A stretch of DNA of 42,964 nt from Lachnospiraceae bacterium (GCA_022510565.1 JAFLTE010000021.1:1-42964), one strand, 5' to 3'; counted from the stretch's first letter, positions 8,525-17,542 are shown. Translations and numbers: made by a program. Notes: a model not told the origin generated them from the letters alone.

Positions 8525-9370
8525 ATGTTAATTGACGTTATTTTAGACAGTTTAATAGACAGTATAAAGCTGCTTCCGTTTTTGTTTCTTACATATCTTG
8601 TTATGGAATATCTGGAGCATAAAGCGGGAGATAAGATGCAGGCAGCCATTCGCAGTGCGGGCAAGGGCGGACCGGTAATCGGTGCTGTCCTGGGTATTTT
8701 CCCGCAATGTGGCTTTTCGGCGGCGGCCTCTAATCTTTATGCAGGCAGAATCATTACGGTCGGAACGCTGACGGCAGTTTTTTTATCCACTTCCGATGAA
8801 ATGCTTCCTATTATGATATCTGCGAATGTTGGGGCAGGAATGATTGTGAGGGTACTGGCGGTGAAAGTGATTGTGGCAGTTGTCGCAGGCTTTGCCGTTG
8901 ACTGTATTTTTCGAAAGAGAGAGAGGAAACTGCAGATTGGTCATCTGTGTGAGCAGCATCATTGTCATTGTGAGAATGGGATTCTGAAATCTGCACTGCA
9001 TCATACGGTAGAAATTTTTATTTATGTTCTGCTTATTTCGTTGGTGCTGAATTTTTTAATCGCGTGGGTCGGCGAGGATGTGATGGGCAGTGTGATTCTT
9101 GGCAGGCCGATAGTCGGAGCCGTGATCGCGGGATTGGTTGGACTGATTCCCAACTGTGCGGCATCAGTCGTTCTTACACAGTTGTATTTAAGCGGAGTAT
9201 TGAGTGCCGGAGCTATGATTGCAGGGCTTTTATCCGGAGCAGGTGTAGGACTTTTGGTGCTGTTTAGGGTGAATGACGAACGCAGAGATAATTTACGCAT
9301 AGTTGGGTTACTGTATGTGATAGGTGTAGCAGCGGGAATCGCGGTGGAGATTCTCGGAATTACATTTTAG
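8525..9370 (+). CDS. putative manganese/arsenic-type transporter, ArsP_2 (DUF2899) family
   Basis: A 281-residue polytopic membrane protein with about eight hydrophobic segments. Two halves carry related motifs: GAVLGIFPQCGFSAAASNLYAGRIIT near residue 53 and GLVGLIPNCAASVVLTQLYLSGVLS near residue 200. This is the internal-duplication signature of the putative manganese transporter family (PF11449, ArsP_2). A loop at about 139-151 is rich in His and Cys (CEQHHCHCEN) and could bind metal. The substrate is unproven: family members are annotated as manganese exporters mostly because of riboswitch associations, and I do not see a yybP-ykoY element here. The downstream MFS gene starts 56 nt later on the same strand. 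Confidence 0.8.
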   Translation: MLIDVILDSLIDSIKLLPFLFLTYLVMEYLEHKAGDKMQAAIRSAGKGGPVIGAVLGIFPQCGFSAAASNLYAGRIITVGTLTAVFLSTSDEMLPIMISANVGAGMIVRVLAVKVIVAVVAGFAVDCIFRKRERKLQIGHLCEQHHCHCENGILKSALHHTVEIFIYVLLISLVLNFLIAWVGEDVMGSVILGRPIVGAVIAGLVGLIPNCAASVVLTQLYLSGVLSAGAMIAGLLSGAGVGLLVLFRVNDERRDNLRIVGLLYVIGVAAGIAVEILGITF

Positions 9371-9426
9371 ACAGATATTAGGTGGACACCTTTTTCGATT
9401 TATGGGCATCCTGCAGAGGTATTGAC

Positions 9427-10626
9427 ATGGAGAAAAAATATAATTATACGATTTATGCGTGCTTTGTCGGTTATATCGTGCAGGCTATTGTTAACAATTT
9501 CGTTCCGCTGTTGTTTTTAACATTTCATGGTACATACGGGATTCCCATGACACAGATTACGCTGTTAATCACTTTTAATTTTGGATTGCAGCTATTAATT
9601 GATCTACTGTCTGTCACCTTTGTGGACAAGATTGGTTACCGTGCGTCTATGGTGATTGCTCATATATGCGCGGCGGTGGGATTTGTTTTGTTGACGATTC
9701 TGCCGGATTTATGCGGGAATGCATTTGTGGGACTTTTGGCGGCTGTCACCGTATACGCGGTGGGTGGCGGATTGTTGGAGGTACTTGTAAGTCCCGTGAT
9801 GGAAGCGTGTCCTACGGATAATAAGGAGAAAGCAATGAGCCTGCTCCACTCCTTTTACTGTTGGGGACATGTAGCGGTTGTGATTATTTCCACACTGTTT
9901 TTTAGGCTGTTCGGTATTGATCATTGGAAAGTTATGGCGTGCATTTGGGCGGTGGTACCTTTTGCCAATATGCTTCTTTTTATGAAAGTTCCCATTGCCT
10001 CTCTCATAGAGGACGGCGAGCAGGGAATGAAGATTGGAGAGCTTTTTAAACAGAGGATTTTTTGGGTCCTGATGTTGATGATGGTCTGCGCCGGTGCCAG
10101 TGAGCAGGCGGTGAGCCAATGGGCTTCTACCTTTGCGGAACTTGGATTGGGCGTGAGCAAGACCGTGGGGGATTTGGCGGGCCCCATGTTGTTTGCTGTT
10201 TTAATGGGAAGCGCCAGGGCTTTCTACGGCAAGTATGGTGATAAGATTGAGCTTAATCAATTTATGGCCGGCAGCAGTATACTATGCATCATGTCATATT
10301 TATGCATTTCCCTTGTGCCGAATCCGGTTATCGGATTTGTGGGCTGTGCGTTGTGCGGATTGTCGGTGGGAATCATGTGGCCGGGAACTTTCAGTAAGGC
10401 GACGGCATCCATCGCAAGAGGCGGCACAGCGATGTTTGCCCTACTGGCGCTTGCGGGCGATGTGGGATGTTCCGGAGGTCCTACGGTGGTGGGTATGGTG
10501 TCGGGTGCGCTCGGCGATGATCTAAAAAAAGGAATACTGGCGGGCGTAGCGTTTCCGATTCTGCTTCTTGTCGGTATTTTCCTGTGTAAAATGCCGATGA
10601 AAAAAAGAACCGACCCCAGAGTGTAA
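9427..10626 (+). CDS. MFS transporter
   Basis: A 399-residue permease with about 12 membrane segments in two six-helix halves and a charged central loop around EDGEQGMKIGELFKQR. Elements consistent with the major facilitator superfamily include the loop after helix 2 (DLLSVTFVDKIGYRAS) and the glycine-rich helix GLSVGIMWPGTFS. It resembles the FucP/sugar-permease branch, but the substrate cannot be read from sequence. The start was set at ATG 9427 (MEKKYNY), which has a GAGG site; the upstream GTG at 9382 would add residues not seen in the family. It may be co-transcribed with the preceding metal transporter. Confidence 0.87.
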   Translation: MEKKYNYTIYACFVGYIVQAIVNNFVPLLFLTFHGTYGIPMTQITLLITFNFGLQLLIDLLSVTFVDKIGYRASMVIAHICAAVGFVLLTILPDLCGNAFVGLLAAVTVYAVGGGLLEVLVSPVMEACPTDNKEKAMSLLHSFYCWGHVAVVIISTLFFRLFGIDHWKVMACIWAVVPFANMLLFMKVPIASLIEDGEQGMKIGELFKQRIFWVLMLMMVCAGASEQAVSQWASTFAELGLGVSKTVGDLAGPMLFAVLMGSARAFYGKYGDKIELNQFMAGSSILCIMSYLCISLVPNPVIGFVGCALCGLSVGIMWPGTFSKATASIARGGTAMFALLALAGDVGCSGGPTVVGMVSGALGDDLKKGILAGVAFPILLLVGIFLCKMPMKKRTDPRV

Positions 10627-10651
10627 TCACTCCAAAATCAGTTCTCACAAG

Positions 10652-10724
10652 TGCACCGCCAGGGGCTCGAACCCTGGACACCCTGATTAAGAGTCAGGTG
10701 CTCTACCAACTGAGCTAGCGGTGC
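10652..10724 (-). tRNA. tRNA-Lys (anticodon CTT)
   Basis: A 73-nt cloverleaf on the minus strand with acceptor stem GCACCGC/GCGGTGC, D-loop AGCTCAGTTGGTAGAGC, anticodon stem CCTGA/TCAGG around loop CTCTTAA (anticodon CTT), and T-loop GGTTCGAGCCC. CCA is not encoded. Confidence 0.97.
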
Positions 10725-10761
10725 GTGTCCTATTTACGTGTGCTTGCAACACGCAAGAGTT

Positions 10762-10790
10762 ATTATAGTATAATGTTTCAGGCATTGCAA
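10762..10790 (-). promoter_or_regulatory. tRNA-Lys promoter
   Basis: Minus strand TTGCAA (10790-10785) and perfect TATAAT (10767-10762) with a 17-nt spacer, about 38 nt upstream of the tRNA 5' end. Confidence 0.8.
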
Positions 10791-10837
10791 GTATTTTTTT
10801 GAGAAATTTTTTATATGTGTTCAGATAGGAGGAAAAA

Positions 10838-11602
10838 ATGATTTTTGAAAGCCATGCACACTATGATGATGAGGTATTCGACGAGGATAGAGAAGAATTG
10901 CTTGCTTCCCTTAAGGAGCATGGTATCGAGTGGGTTATCAATATAGGAGCCAGTCTGCAAAGTTGCAAAAATACACTGCAGCTTATGGAACAATATCCTT
11001 TTATATATGGTGCAATGGGTGTACATCCCAGTGAGACGGGTGAACTGAATGAGGAGAACTTTGCGTGGCTGTGTGAGCAGTGCAGCATTGATAAAGTTGT
11101 GGCGGTGGGAGAAATCGGTTTGGACTATCATTGGAATGAGCCCGAGCCACAGATACAGAAGCTGTGGTTTGAGAGACAACTGGAACTGGCGAGAAAAGTA
11201 AAACTCCCCGTCATTATTCATTCCAGGGATGCGGCGAAAGATACATTGGACATCATGCGTACGCTCCATGCGGAAGAGATAGAGGGTGTAATACACTGTT
11301 TTTCCTATTCAAAGGAGATTGCGCGCGAGTATCTTGAAATGGGATATCACTTTGGCATAGGCGGTGTCATTACGTTTCGCAATGCCAAGAAGTTGAAAGA
11401 AGCCGTAGAATACATTCCTATGGACAGAATACTGTTAGAGACGGACAGCCCTTATCTGGCACCCGAACCCCATCGCGGCTCGCGTAACTCCTCCCTGAAT
11501 CTTCCCTATGTGGCACAGGAGATGGCAGCACTTAAAGGAATTTCTTATGAGGAAGTGGTGGAGATTACCGCAGAGAACGCTAAGAGATTGTTTTTCAAAT
11601 AA
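10838..11602 (+). CDS. tatD: TatD family metal-dependent hydrolase
   Basis: A 254-residue TIM-barrel nuclease of the TatD family. Metal ligands are visible in order: HAH near residue 6, GEIGLDYHW near residue 90 (Glu), IIHSRDA near residue 127 (His), VIHCFSYS near residue 151 (His), and LLETDSPYLAPEPHRG near residue 205 (Asp). The N-terminal motif reads ESHAHYD rather than the common DTHAHL. Family members are 3'-5' exonucleases involved in DNA repair or quality control. The ATG follows AGGAGG. rsmA begins 17 nt downstream, a common tatD-rsmA arrangement in Firmicutes. Confidence 0.94.
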   Translation: MIFESHAHYDDEVFDEDREELLASLKEHGIEWVINIGASLQSCKNTLQLMEQYPFIYGAMGVHPSETGELNEENFAWLCEQCSIDKVVAVGEIGLDYHWNEPEPQIQKLWFERQLELARKVKLPVIIHSRDAAKDTLDIMRTLHAEEIEGVIHCFSYSKEIAREYLEMGYHFGIGGVITFRNAKKLKEAVEYIPMDRILLETDSPYLAPEPHRGSRNSSLNLPYVAQEMAALKGISYEEVVEITAENAKRLFFK

Positions 11603-11619
11603 TATATGTGAGGTTTTAC

Positions 11620-12480
11620 ATGGCAACGTTAGGAAATAGGAAAAGCACCTCGGAAGTCATAGCCAAATACGGGTTTGATTTTCGGAAGAAATTTGGGCAG
11701 AATTTTCTGATCGACAACAGTATATTGGATAAAATTGTGGAAGCAGCTGATATTACGCGGGAGGATTGCGTTCTGGAAATAGGACCGGGTATCGGCACGA
11801 TGACGCAGCGTCTCGCGGAGGAAGCCGGAGAAGTGATTGCGGTGGAAATCGATAGGAATCTGATTCCGATTCTCGACGAAACATTGGCGGATTATGATAA
11901 TGTCACGATTCTCAACGAAGACATCCTGAAAGTGGATATTCACGAAATTGTGGCGCAGCATGGCGGCAAACCTTTGAAGGTGGTAGCGAATCTTCCATAT
12001 TATATTACCACACCCATTATTATGGCACTGTTTGAAAGTCGGGTGCCCTTAAGCAGCGTGACAATCATGGTTCAGAAAGAGGTGGCAGACAGGATGCGCG
12101 TGGGACCGGGCACGAAAGAATACGGTGCGTTGTCGCTGGCGGTACAATATTATGCGAAGCCGGAGATTATTACGAGGGTGCCTGCATCTTGTTTTATGCC
12201 AAAACCCAATGTGGACAGCACGGTAATCCGTCTGACGCGCTATGAGGAGCCTCCGGTGAAGACGCGGGACGAGGCGAGGCTTTTTGCTGTTATTCGGGCA
12301 TCTTTTAACCAGCGCAGAAAGACGTTGGCAAACGGATTGTCGAATGCAGGGAATCTGGGTGCCAGCAGACAGCAGGTGGAAGATGTACTGGAGCAGATGG
12401 GGCTGTCCCGGACGGTACGCGGCGAAACGTTAACATTAGAACAGTTTGCCGAACTGTCAGACAGGCTGTGCGAAACATAA
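11620..12480 (+). CDS. rsmA: 16S rRNA (adenine1518-N6/1519-N6)-dimethyltransferase
   Basis: A 286-residue RsmA/KsgA enzyme that dimethylates two adjacent adenines in the 3'-terminal hairpin of 16S rRNA during small-subunit assembly. Motifs: KKFGQNFLID near the N-terminus, SAM-binding VLEIGPGIGTMTQRL near residue 53, catalytic NLPYYITTPI near residue 123, and the C-terminal RASFNQRRKTLANGL. The start was set at ATG 11620, preceded by GTGAGG at good distance. A GTG at 11608 would add four residues and has poorer support. Probably co-transcribed with tatD. Confidence 0.96.
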   Translation: MATLGNRKSTSEVIAKYGFDFRKKFGQNFLIDNSILDKIVEAADITREDCVLEIGPGIGTMTQRLAEEAGEVIAVEIDRNLIPILDETLADYDNVTILNEDILKVDIHEIVAQHGGKPLKVVANLPYYITTPIIMALFESRVPLSSVTIMVQKEVADRMRVGPGTKEYGALSLAVQYYAKPEIITRVPASCFMPKPNVDSTVIRLTRYEEPPVKTRDEARLFAVIRASFNQRRKTLANGLSNAGNLGASRQQVEDVLEQMGLSRTVRGETLTLEQFAELSDRLCET

Positions 12481-12532
12481 GCCCAGACCGATTTTTATAC
12501 AAAAAATACAATATAGAGTGATTATGTGCGGA

Positions 12533-12593
12533 AGCATCTCCATATCTTGGTGTATTTTTACCAGAAAGTTTTTAAAATGGAGATGCTATTTTT
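12533..12593 (+). terminator. rho-independent terminator with long loop
   Basis: AGCATCTCCAT (12533-12543) pairs perfectly with ATGGAGATGCT (12577-12587), followed by ATTTTTT. The 33-nt loop contains a smaller possible TGGT/ACCA helix. It ends the tatD-rsmA unit. Confidence 0.72.
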
Positions 12594-12605
12594 TCGTATA
12601 TTTTA

Positions 12606-12634
12606 TTTACATTAACAGGCGGCTATGGTAAACT
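12606..12634 (+). promoter_or_regulatory. promoter for the TPR/pseudo-AAA gene
   Basis: TTTACA (12606-12611) and TAAACT (12629-12634) with a 17-nt spacer; the -10 is extended by an upstream TGG. The start codon lies about 95 nt downstream. Confidence 0.65.
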
Positions 12635-12729
12635 AAAACAGTGAAAATAGGGTTACTATGTGGAAAAATTCGTGGCAATGAGGTATAAAATGCCGAATAA
12701 CCGCGGGAATAGACAATGAGGTGATTGCC

Positions 12730-15444
12730 TTGGATAAATATGAATATAAAGTACGTGCCGATGAGATTAAGGCGCTGATTTCAGAGGGAGAATTTGCAGA
12801 GGCTGTCAGCATAGCCGATACGATTGACTGGCGAAGAGTCAAAAGTGTTATGATGCTCTGCACGATCAGTGACTTATATAAGATTAACAGACGGTATCAG
12901 GAGAGTAAAGATATTCTGTTATTGGCATATGAGAAGCATCCTACGGGACGCTTGATTGTGTACTCTCTCTGCGAGCTTTCCATTAAGATGGAAGAGTATG
13001 TGCAGGCTATTGAGTATTATAAGGAATTTGTGCAGATTGCACCGAAAGATACAGGAAGATATATTCTGCAATATCGTCTCTACGAAGCACAGGATGTTAG
13101 TCTGGAAGAGAGAATTGCGGTTCTGGAAGAGTTTAAGAAGCGTGATTACAGGGAGAAATGGGCATACGAACTGGCGTATTTGTACCATCGAATCGGACTG
13201 ACCACCAAATGTGTGGAGGAATGTGACGAGATGTTCCTCTGGTTCGGTGACGGTAAATATGTCATTAAAGCATTGGAATTAAAGATGCTGCACGGACCGT
13301 TAAGTGATGAGCAGCAGGTCAGATACGATGCGTGGGTTAAAGCGCGGGAGGCCGGAGAAGAGCCGTCGGAGGATGAGGATGTTGAGGAGAGCCGTCCGGA
13401 CGATGTGTCAGGTGACACAAGGGTGGTCGGACAGGTCCAACACACCGAAGACGATACGAATGCTCAGGAAGTGCCTGCCGTACCGACCATGGAGCTGCCG
13501 GAGGTCAAGACTGTCGATGTGGGGCAGTACAATACCATTAATCTTCAGATGGCGCTTGCGGAGAGCATGAAGGAAATTCTGGAGGAAGATGTACCGCAGG
13601 AAATCTCGGAGAATGAAGAGGCTGTCGAGGAGGCAGAGAATAAGGAAATTGAAAATGATGTCGAGGATACAGATAATAATATAGAAGATACAGAGAGTGA
13701 TGATGAGGAACAAGATTCCCTTGCGGTATCGTTGATCGCGCCTCTGCTGGAGGAGACAGTTAAATTGCCCGACCCCGAAGAAGTGGAGGAACAGATTCGG
13801 GATTCATCCATTGTACAATTTCCGGAGAGAGCGGCAGTGGAAGCACAGCCGACAGAAGAGGAAGAGGCTGAGCCGGAAGAAGATGTGGCTGAGGAGCAGG
13901 ATGACACTCCTGTTGATGAACAGCCTGAGAACGCCAAGATTATGAGTATGGATGAACTTCAGGAGGTTGGATTCCAGCTTGCGCAGGAGGACACGGCATC
14001 TTTTGATGCGCAGCAGATTGTAGAGCAGATGAAGCAAGAGGCACAGCAGGCTATTGCGACAGGTAGTGATGTGCTGACCCCGCTCAATGCGAAACCGTCG
14101 AAATATGACAATTTCCTGTCTCAGGAATACGACGGACAGATCAGTCTCGTGGTGCCGGAGGAATCCCGCGTGGAGAAGCAGATTACCGGTCAGCTCAGCA
14201 TTGATGATATTATGGCTGAGTGGGAGGAGATGAAGAAGACAAGTCAGGAGAGGCGCATGGAGGAAGTAAGACAGCGCATTCTGGCACATACGGGCAATCT
14301 CTTTGCGGATTTTGACGAGGCGACTAAGAACGGACTTCTGGAAGAATTGGAGCGTGCGTTTGTAGCTGCAATCATGAAGGACACTGACCAGAAACCTACA
14401 ATCAAGAAAGTAATTCTGCCGGACGATGACGATACCATCAATTCCGCATTAGATGTGGTGAAGTCTGAGGCAGAGCAGCTTGCGGCAAGTGTGACATCCA
14501 AGATAGAACTTTCACAAGAAGATTTGGATGACGGCGTGGAGGAATTGGAAGAGATAGAGGAGTCTGTCGTGGAGGAAAACGCGGTAGAGATTTCGACGCC
14601 TGAGCAACAGCCGACGGCAGCAGCATCCGTAGAAGAATCTGTAGCGCAGGAAGTTGAGGCAGAGGAAGACGGCGGACAGAAAAATATACAGGAACGTGAG
14701 TTGACGGCAGAGGAGCAGGAACTTTTCGGGCAGTTTGCCCACCACCGCCGCTCCAAAAAGCAACTGGTACATACGCTGGATAACATGAGTCTTGCTTCCT
14801 GCACGGGAAATGTAATTATTACCGGCGATGAGGAGATCACAACACTGACGTTAGCCAAGGCACTTATTAAGGAAATGCAGCTTAACGACAATAATTTCTC
14901 GGGTAAGGTGGCGAAAATATCTGCTAACGTTCTTAATAGAAAAGATGTGGCGGAGACCTTTGACAGATTAGATAACGGTGCACTGATTATAGAGAAGGCG
15001 TCCCGGTTAAAACCTCTCACGGTGGCGTTAATGATTAAGAATTTGGAAAAAGATAACAAGGGATTGTTACTCATTATGATTGATAAGAAAAAGAATATCA
15101 ATCAGCTTCTTGCAGACAATAGTACACTTAATAACAATTTTAATCTGCGTGTGGATATTGAGCCGCTCAACGATGAGGCGCTCGTGGCATATGCGAAGCA
15201 GTACGCTGAAGAGATGGAGTATTCTATCGACGAGTTCGGCATTTTAGCGCTTCACACAAGGATTGCGGACAGACAGACGAGTGACCACGAGGTCAGCATG
15301 GCTGAAGTCAGGGAGTTGGTTGATGAGGCAATTCATTACGCCAATAAAAAAACACCGAAACATTTTATGGATATATTGTTGGCAAAGAGGTATGATGAAG
15401 AGGACATGATTATACTGCGTGAAAAAGATTTCATGCATTATTAA
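12730..15444 (+). CDS. TPR protein with acidic linker and degenerate AAA+ (CbxX/SpoVK-like) C-terminal domain
   Basis: The protein has about 904 residues in three parts. Residues 1-215 are helical repeats of TPR character (e.g. YVQAIEYYKEFVQIAPKD). Residues 215-670 are mostly acidic, low-complexity and Gln/Glu-rich, broken by a helical patch near 500 (EEVRQRILAHTGNLFADF). The C-terminal ~230 residues follow the order of a CbxX/CfxQ/SpoVK AAA+ domain, but Walker A reads ITGDEEITTLTLAKAL, lacking the GxGKT lysine, and Walker B reads GALIIEKAS instead of LFIDEA. ATP hydrolysis is therefore unlikely. The start is TTG 12730, ideally spaced from TGAGGTGAT; GTG 12721 is the alternative. glgB starts 20 nt downstream, so the pair is probably an operon. 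I do not know a function; a scaffold role is inference. Confidence 0.8.
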   Translation: MDKYEYKVRADEIKALISEGEFAEAVSIADTIDWRRVKSVMMLCTISDLYKINRRYQESKDILLLAYEKHPTGRLIVYSLCELSIKMEEYVQAIEYYKEFVQIAPKDTGRYILQYRLYEAQDVSLEERIAVLEEFKKRDYREKWAYELAYLYHRIGLTTKCVEECDEMFLWFGDGKYVIKALELKMLHGPLSDEQQVRYDAWVKAREAGEEPSEDEDVEESRPDDVSGDTRVVGQVQHTEDDTNAQEVPAVPTMELPEVKTVDVGQYNTINLQMALAESMKEILEEDVPQEISENEEAVEEAENKEIENDVEDTDNNIEDTESDDEEQDSLAVSLIAPLLEETVKLPDPEEVEEQIRDSSIVQFPERAAVEAQPTEEEEAEPEEDVAEEQDDTPVDEQPENAKIMSMDELQEVGFQLAQEDTASFDAQQIVEQMKQEAQQAIATGSDVLTPLNAKPSKYDNFLSQEYDGQISLVVPEESRVEKQITGQLSIDDIMAEWEEMKKTSQERRMEEVRQRILAHTGNLFADFDEATKNGLLEELERAFVAAIMKDTDQKPTIKKVILPDDDDTINSALDVVKSEAEQLAASVTSKIELSQEDLDDGVEELEEIEESVVEENAVEISTPEQQPTAAASVEESVAQEVEAEEDGGQKNIQERELTAEEQELFGQFAHHRRSKKQLVHTLDNMSLASCTGNVIITGDEEITTLTLAKALIKEMQLNDNNFSGKVAKISANVLNRKDVAETFDRLDNGALIIEKASRLKPLTVALMIKNLEKDNKGLLLIMIDKKKNINQLLADNSTLNNNFNLRVDIEPLNDEALVAYAKQYAEEMEYSIDEFGILALHTRIADRQTSDHEVSMAEVRELVDEAIHYANKKTPKHFMDILLAKRYDEEDMIILREKDFMHY

Positions 15445-15464
15445 AAAAGTATTAGGGGGACAAT

Positions 15465-17399
15465 ATGGCAGCAAAAAAAGAAAACAAGGTAAGAGAGACA
15501 GAGGTGGAACAGGTATTCATCTCGCAGGATGACCAGTACTTATTCGGACAGGGCGCTCACTATGATATCTATAAGAAGTTGGGCGCACACCCGTCCATGG
15601 AAAACGGCGTAAAAGGTATGTTCTTTGCGGTCTGGGCACCGAATGCGGCGAGTGTGCACGTAATCGGTACTTTTAATGACTGGAATGAAGAGATGCATAT
15701 GATGCAGAAGATTGGACCATCCGGCATCTACACAATATTTATTCCGGGTGTGGGCGAGAATGAATTGTACAAATACCTGATTCATACGCCTTCGGGGGAG
15801 AAGCTGTACAAGGCGGATCCTTTTGCCAATTATGCGGAGATGCGTCCGGGCAATGCATCGAAGACATACGATATCAGCAAATTTAAATGGAGTGACAGCG
15901 CGTGGATGACAAGCCGCAACGGTAAAGACTACACGAAGGAACCCGTGGCAATCTATGAGTGTCACATCGGTTCATGGATGAAGCATCCCGACGGCACGCC
16001 GGACGGTTTTTATAATTATAGGGAATTTGCGGACAGAATCGTAGAATACCTCAAAGAAATGAAGTATACCCATATTGAACTTATGGGAATAGCGGAATAT
16101 CCGTTCGACGGCTCCTGGGGATATCAGGTGACCGGTTATTATGCGCCTACTTCCAGGCATGGTACGCCGGATGACTTCATGTACTTGGTGAATACATTGC
16201 ATCGCAATAAAATAGGTGTCATCTTGGATTGGGTTCCGGCACATTTTGCTACGGATGCGCACGGTCTTGGCAGATTTGACGGACAGTGTATCTTCGAGCA
16301 TCCCGATCCGAGAATCGGAGAGCATCCCGACTGGGGAACGAAAATTTTCAATTACGGTAAAACCGAGGTCAAGAACTTCCTGATTGCCAATGCACTGTTC
16401 TGGCTTAAAGAGTATCATATTGACGGTATCCGTGTAGACGCAGTGGCATCTATGCTGTATTTGGATTACGGCAAGCGGGACGGTCAGTGGGTAGCGAATA
16501 AATACGGCGGCAATGAGAATTTGGATGCTATTGAATTTTTTAAACATCTCAATTCCGTTATACTCGGTACATATCCCGGATTTTTGACAATTGCGGAGGA
16601 ATCTACAGCGTGGCCCAAGGTAACGGGTAAAGTAGAGGAGGACGGACTCGGTTTCAGTTTTAAGTGGAATATGGGTTGGATGCATGATTTCTGTGATTAT
16701 ATGAAGCTTGACCCGTACTTCCGTAAAAACAATCATTATGCCATGACATTTGCCATGACCTACAACAGCAGCGAGAATTACATTCTTCCGCTGTCGCATG
16801 ACGAGGTAGTGCACCTGAAATGTTCCATGGTCAATAAGATGCCCGGATATCCTGTGGATAAGTATGCGAACTTGCGCGCGGGATACTCATATATGTTCGG
16901 GCATGCCGGCAAGAAGCTCCTCTTTATGGGTCAGGACTTCGGTCAGGAGAGAGAGTGGAGCGAGGCAAGAGAATTGGATTGGTATCTGCTGGGTGAAGAG
17001 CAGAATAAAGGTATGCATGAGTATGTGAAGGAGCTTTTAAATCTGTACCATAAATATCCGGCCATGTACTCCATAGACAATAACTGGGACGGCTTTGAGT
17101 GGCTGAATGCGGATGATAATGACCACAGTGTATACAGTTTTTACAGAAAAGATAAGACGGGCAAGAACAATATTATGTTCGTAATCAATATGACCCCCAT
17201 GATGTGGGAAAATTATATGGTCGGAGTGCCGAAGAAAAAGAAGTATAAACTTCTGTTAAACAGTGATGATAAGCGCTTCGGCGGCAACGGACACGAAATT
17301 CCGGCAGAGATAAGTGCGGTCAAGGGATTCTGTAATTTTAAGGACTACAATATATCTTTTGATTTGCCTCCGTACACGGCTGCTGTCTTTATTTTCTGA
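15465..17399 (+). CDS. glgB: 1,4-alpha-glucan branching enzyme
   Basis: The 644-residue glycogen branching enzyme forms alpha-1,6 branches by transferring glucan segments. Domains are an N-terminal CBM48/isoamylase-N module (about 30-125, FFAVWAPNAASVHVIGTFNDW), a GH13 TIM barrel, and a C-terminal beta domain. Catalytic residues: Asp in GIRVDAVAS (about 325), Glu in TIAEESTAW (about 382) and Asp in LPLSHDEVVH (about 447). The start follows an AGGGGGA site. No other glycogen gene lies in the window; the only close neighbour is the upstream pseudo-AAA protein. It ends at a terminator overlapping the next gene's promoter. Confidence 0.96.
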   Translation: MAAKKENKVRETEVEQVFISQDDQYLFGQGAHYDIYKKLGAHPSMENGVKGMFFAVWAPNAASVHVIGTFNDWNEEMHMMQKIGPSGIYTIFIPGVGENELYKYLIHTPSGEKLYKADPFANYAEMRPGNASKTYDISKFKWSDSAWMTSRNGKDYTKEPVAIYECHIGSWMKHPDGTPDGFYNYREFADRIVEYLKEMKYTHIELMGIAEYPFDGSWGYQVTGYYAPTSRHGTPDDFMYLVNTLHRNKIGVILDWVPAHFATDAHGLGRFDGQCIFEHPDPRIGEHPDWGTKIFNYGKTEVKNFLIANALFWLKEYHIDGIRVDAVASMLYLDYGKRDGQWVANKYGGNENLDAIEFFKHLNSVILGTYPGFLTIAEESTAWPKVTGKVEEDGLGFSFKWNMGWMHDFCDYMKLDPYFRKNNHYAMTFAMTYNSSENYILPLSHDEVVHLKCSMVNKMPGYPVDKYANLRAGYSYMFGHAGKKLLFMGQDFGQEREWSEARELDWYLLGEEQNKGMHEYVKELLNLYHKYPAMYSIDNNWDGFEWLNADDNDHSVYSFYRKDKTGKNNIMFVINMTPMMWENYMVGVPKKKKYKLLLNSDDKRFGGNGHEIPAEISAVKGFCNFKDYNISFDLPPYTAAVFIF

Positions 17400-17407
17400 T
17401 AAAAGGT

Positions 17408-17434
17408 TAAGAAAGTGCAAAACTATGCCGAAAT
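17408..17434 (+). promoter_or_regulatory. sigma-28 (SigD/FliA)-type promoter
   Basis: TAAG (17408-17411), a 15-nt spacer, then GCCGAAAT (17427-17434), close to the flagellar sigma consensus TAAA-N15-GCCGATAT. It lies directly upstream of the flagellar block and overlaps the end of the glgB transcription unit. Confidence 0.65.
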
Positions 17435-17437
17435 AAA

Positions 17438-17466
17438 GGGTGAATGTGGAAAACATTCGCCCTTTT
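17438..17466 (+). terminator. rho-independent terminator of glgB
   Basis: A 10-bp stem (one G-T wobble), GGGTGAATGT (17438-17447) with ACATTCGCCC (17453-17462), and TTTT after it. Its 5' arm overlaps the expected start site of the sigma-28-type promoter. Confidence 0.8.
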
Positions 17467-17482
17467 AAACATTCGCTCTTTT

Positions 17483-17541
17483 CGAGTTTGCGAAGCAAAT
17501 CTCGCAATTGAGCGAAGCTCAATTTCTGCATTGGAGATTTG
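17483..17541 (+). promoter_or_regulatory. 5' UTR hairpins with possible ribosome-site sequestration
   Basis: Hairpin 1 pairs CGAG-TTTGC (17483-17491) with GCAAA-T-CTCG (17495-17504) around a GAA loop. Hairpin 2 is perfect: AATTGAGC (17506-17513) with GCTCAATT (17517-17524), again with GAA. CAAATCTC (17496-17503), part of hairpin 1, is also exactly complementary to GAGATTTG (17534-17541), which contains the ribosome binding site of the next gene. Two exclusive pairings are therefore possible. The regulatory role is inferred. Confidence 0.5.
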
Positions 17542-17542
17542 T

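Noticed and set aside
12677..12700. Second sigma-28 promoter at TGCCGAATAA before the TPR gene
   Set aside because: No TAAA-like element at 15 nt upstream; the SigA-type promoter at 12606 is better.
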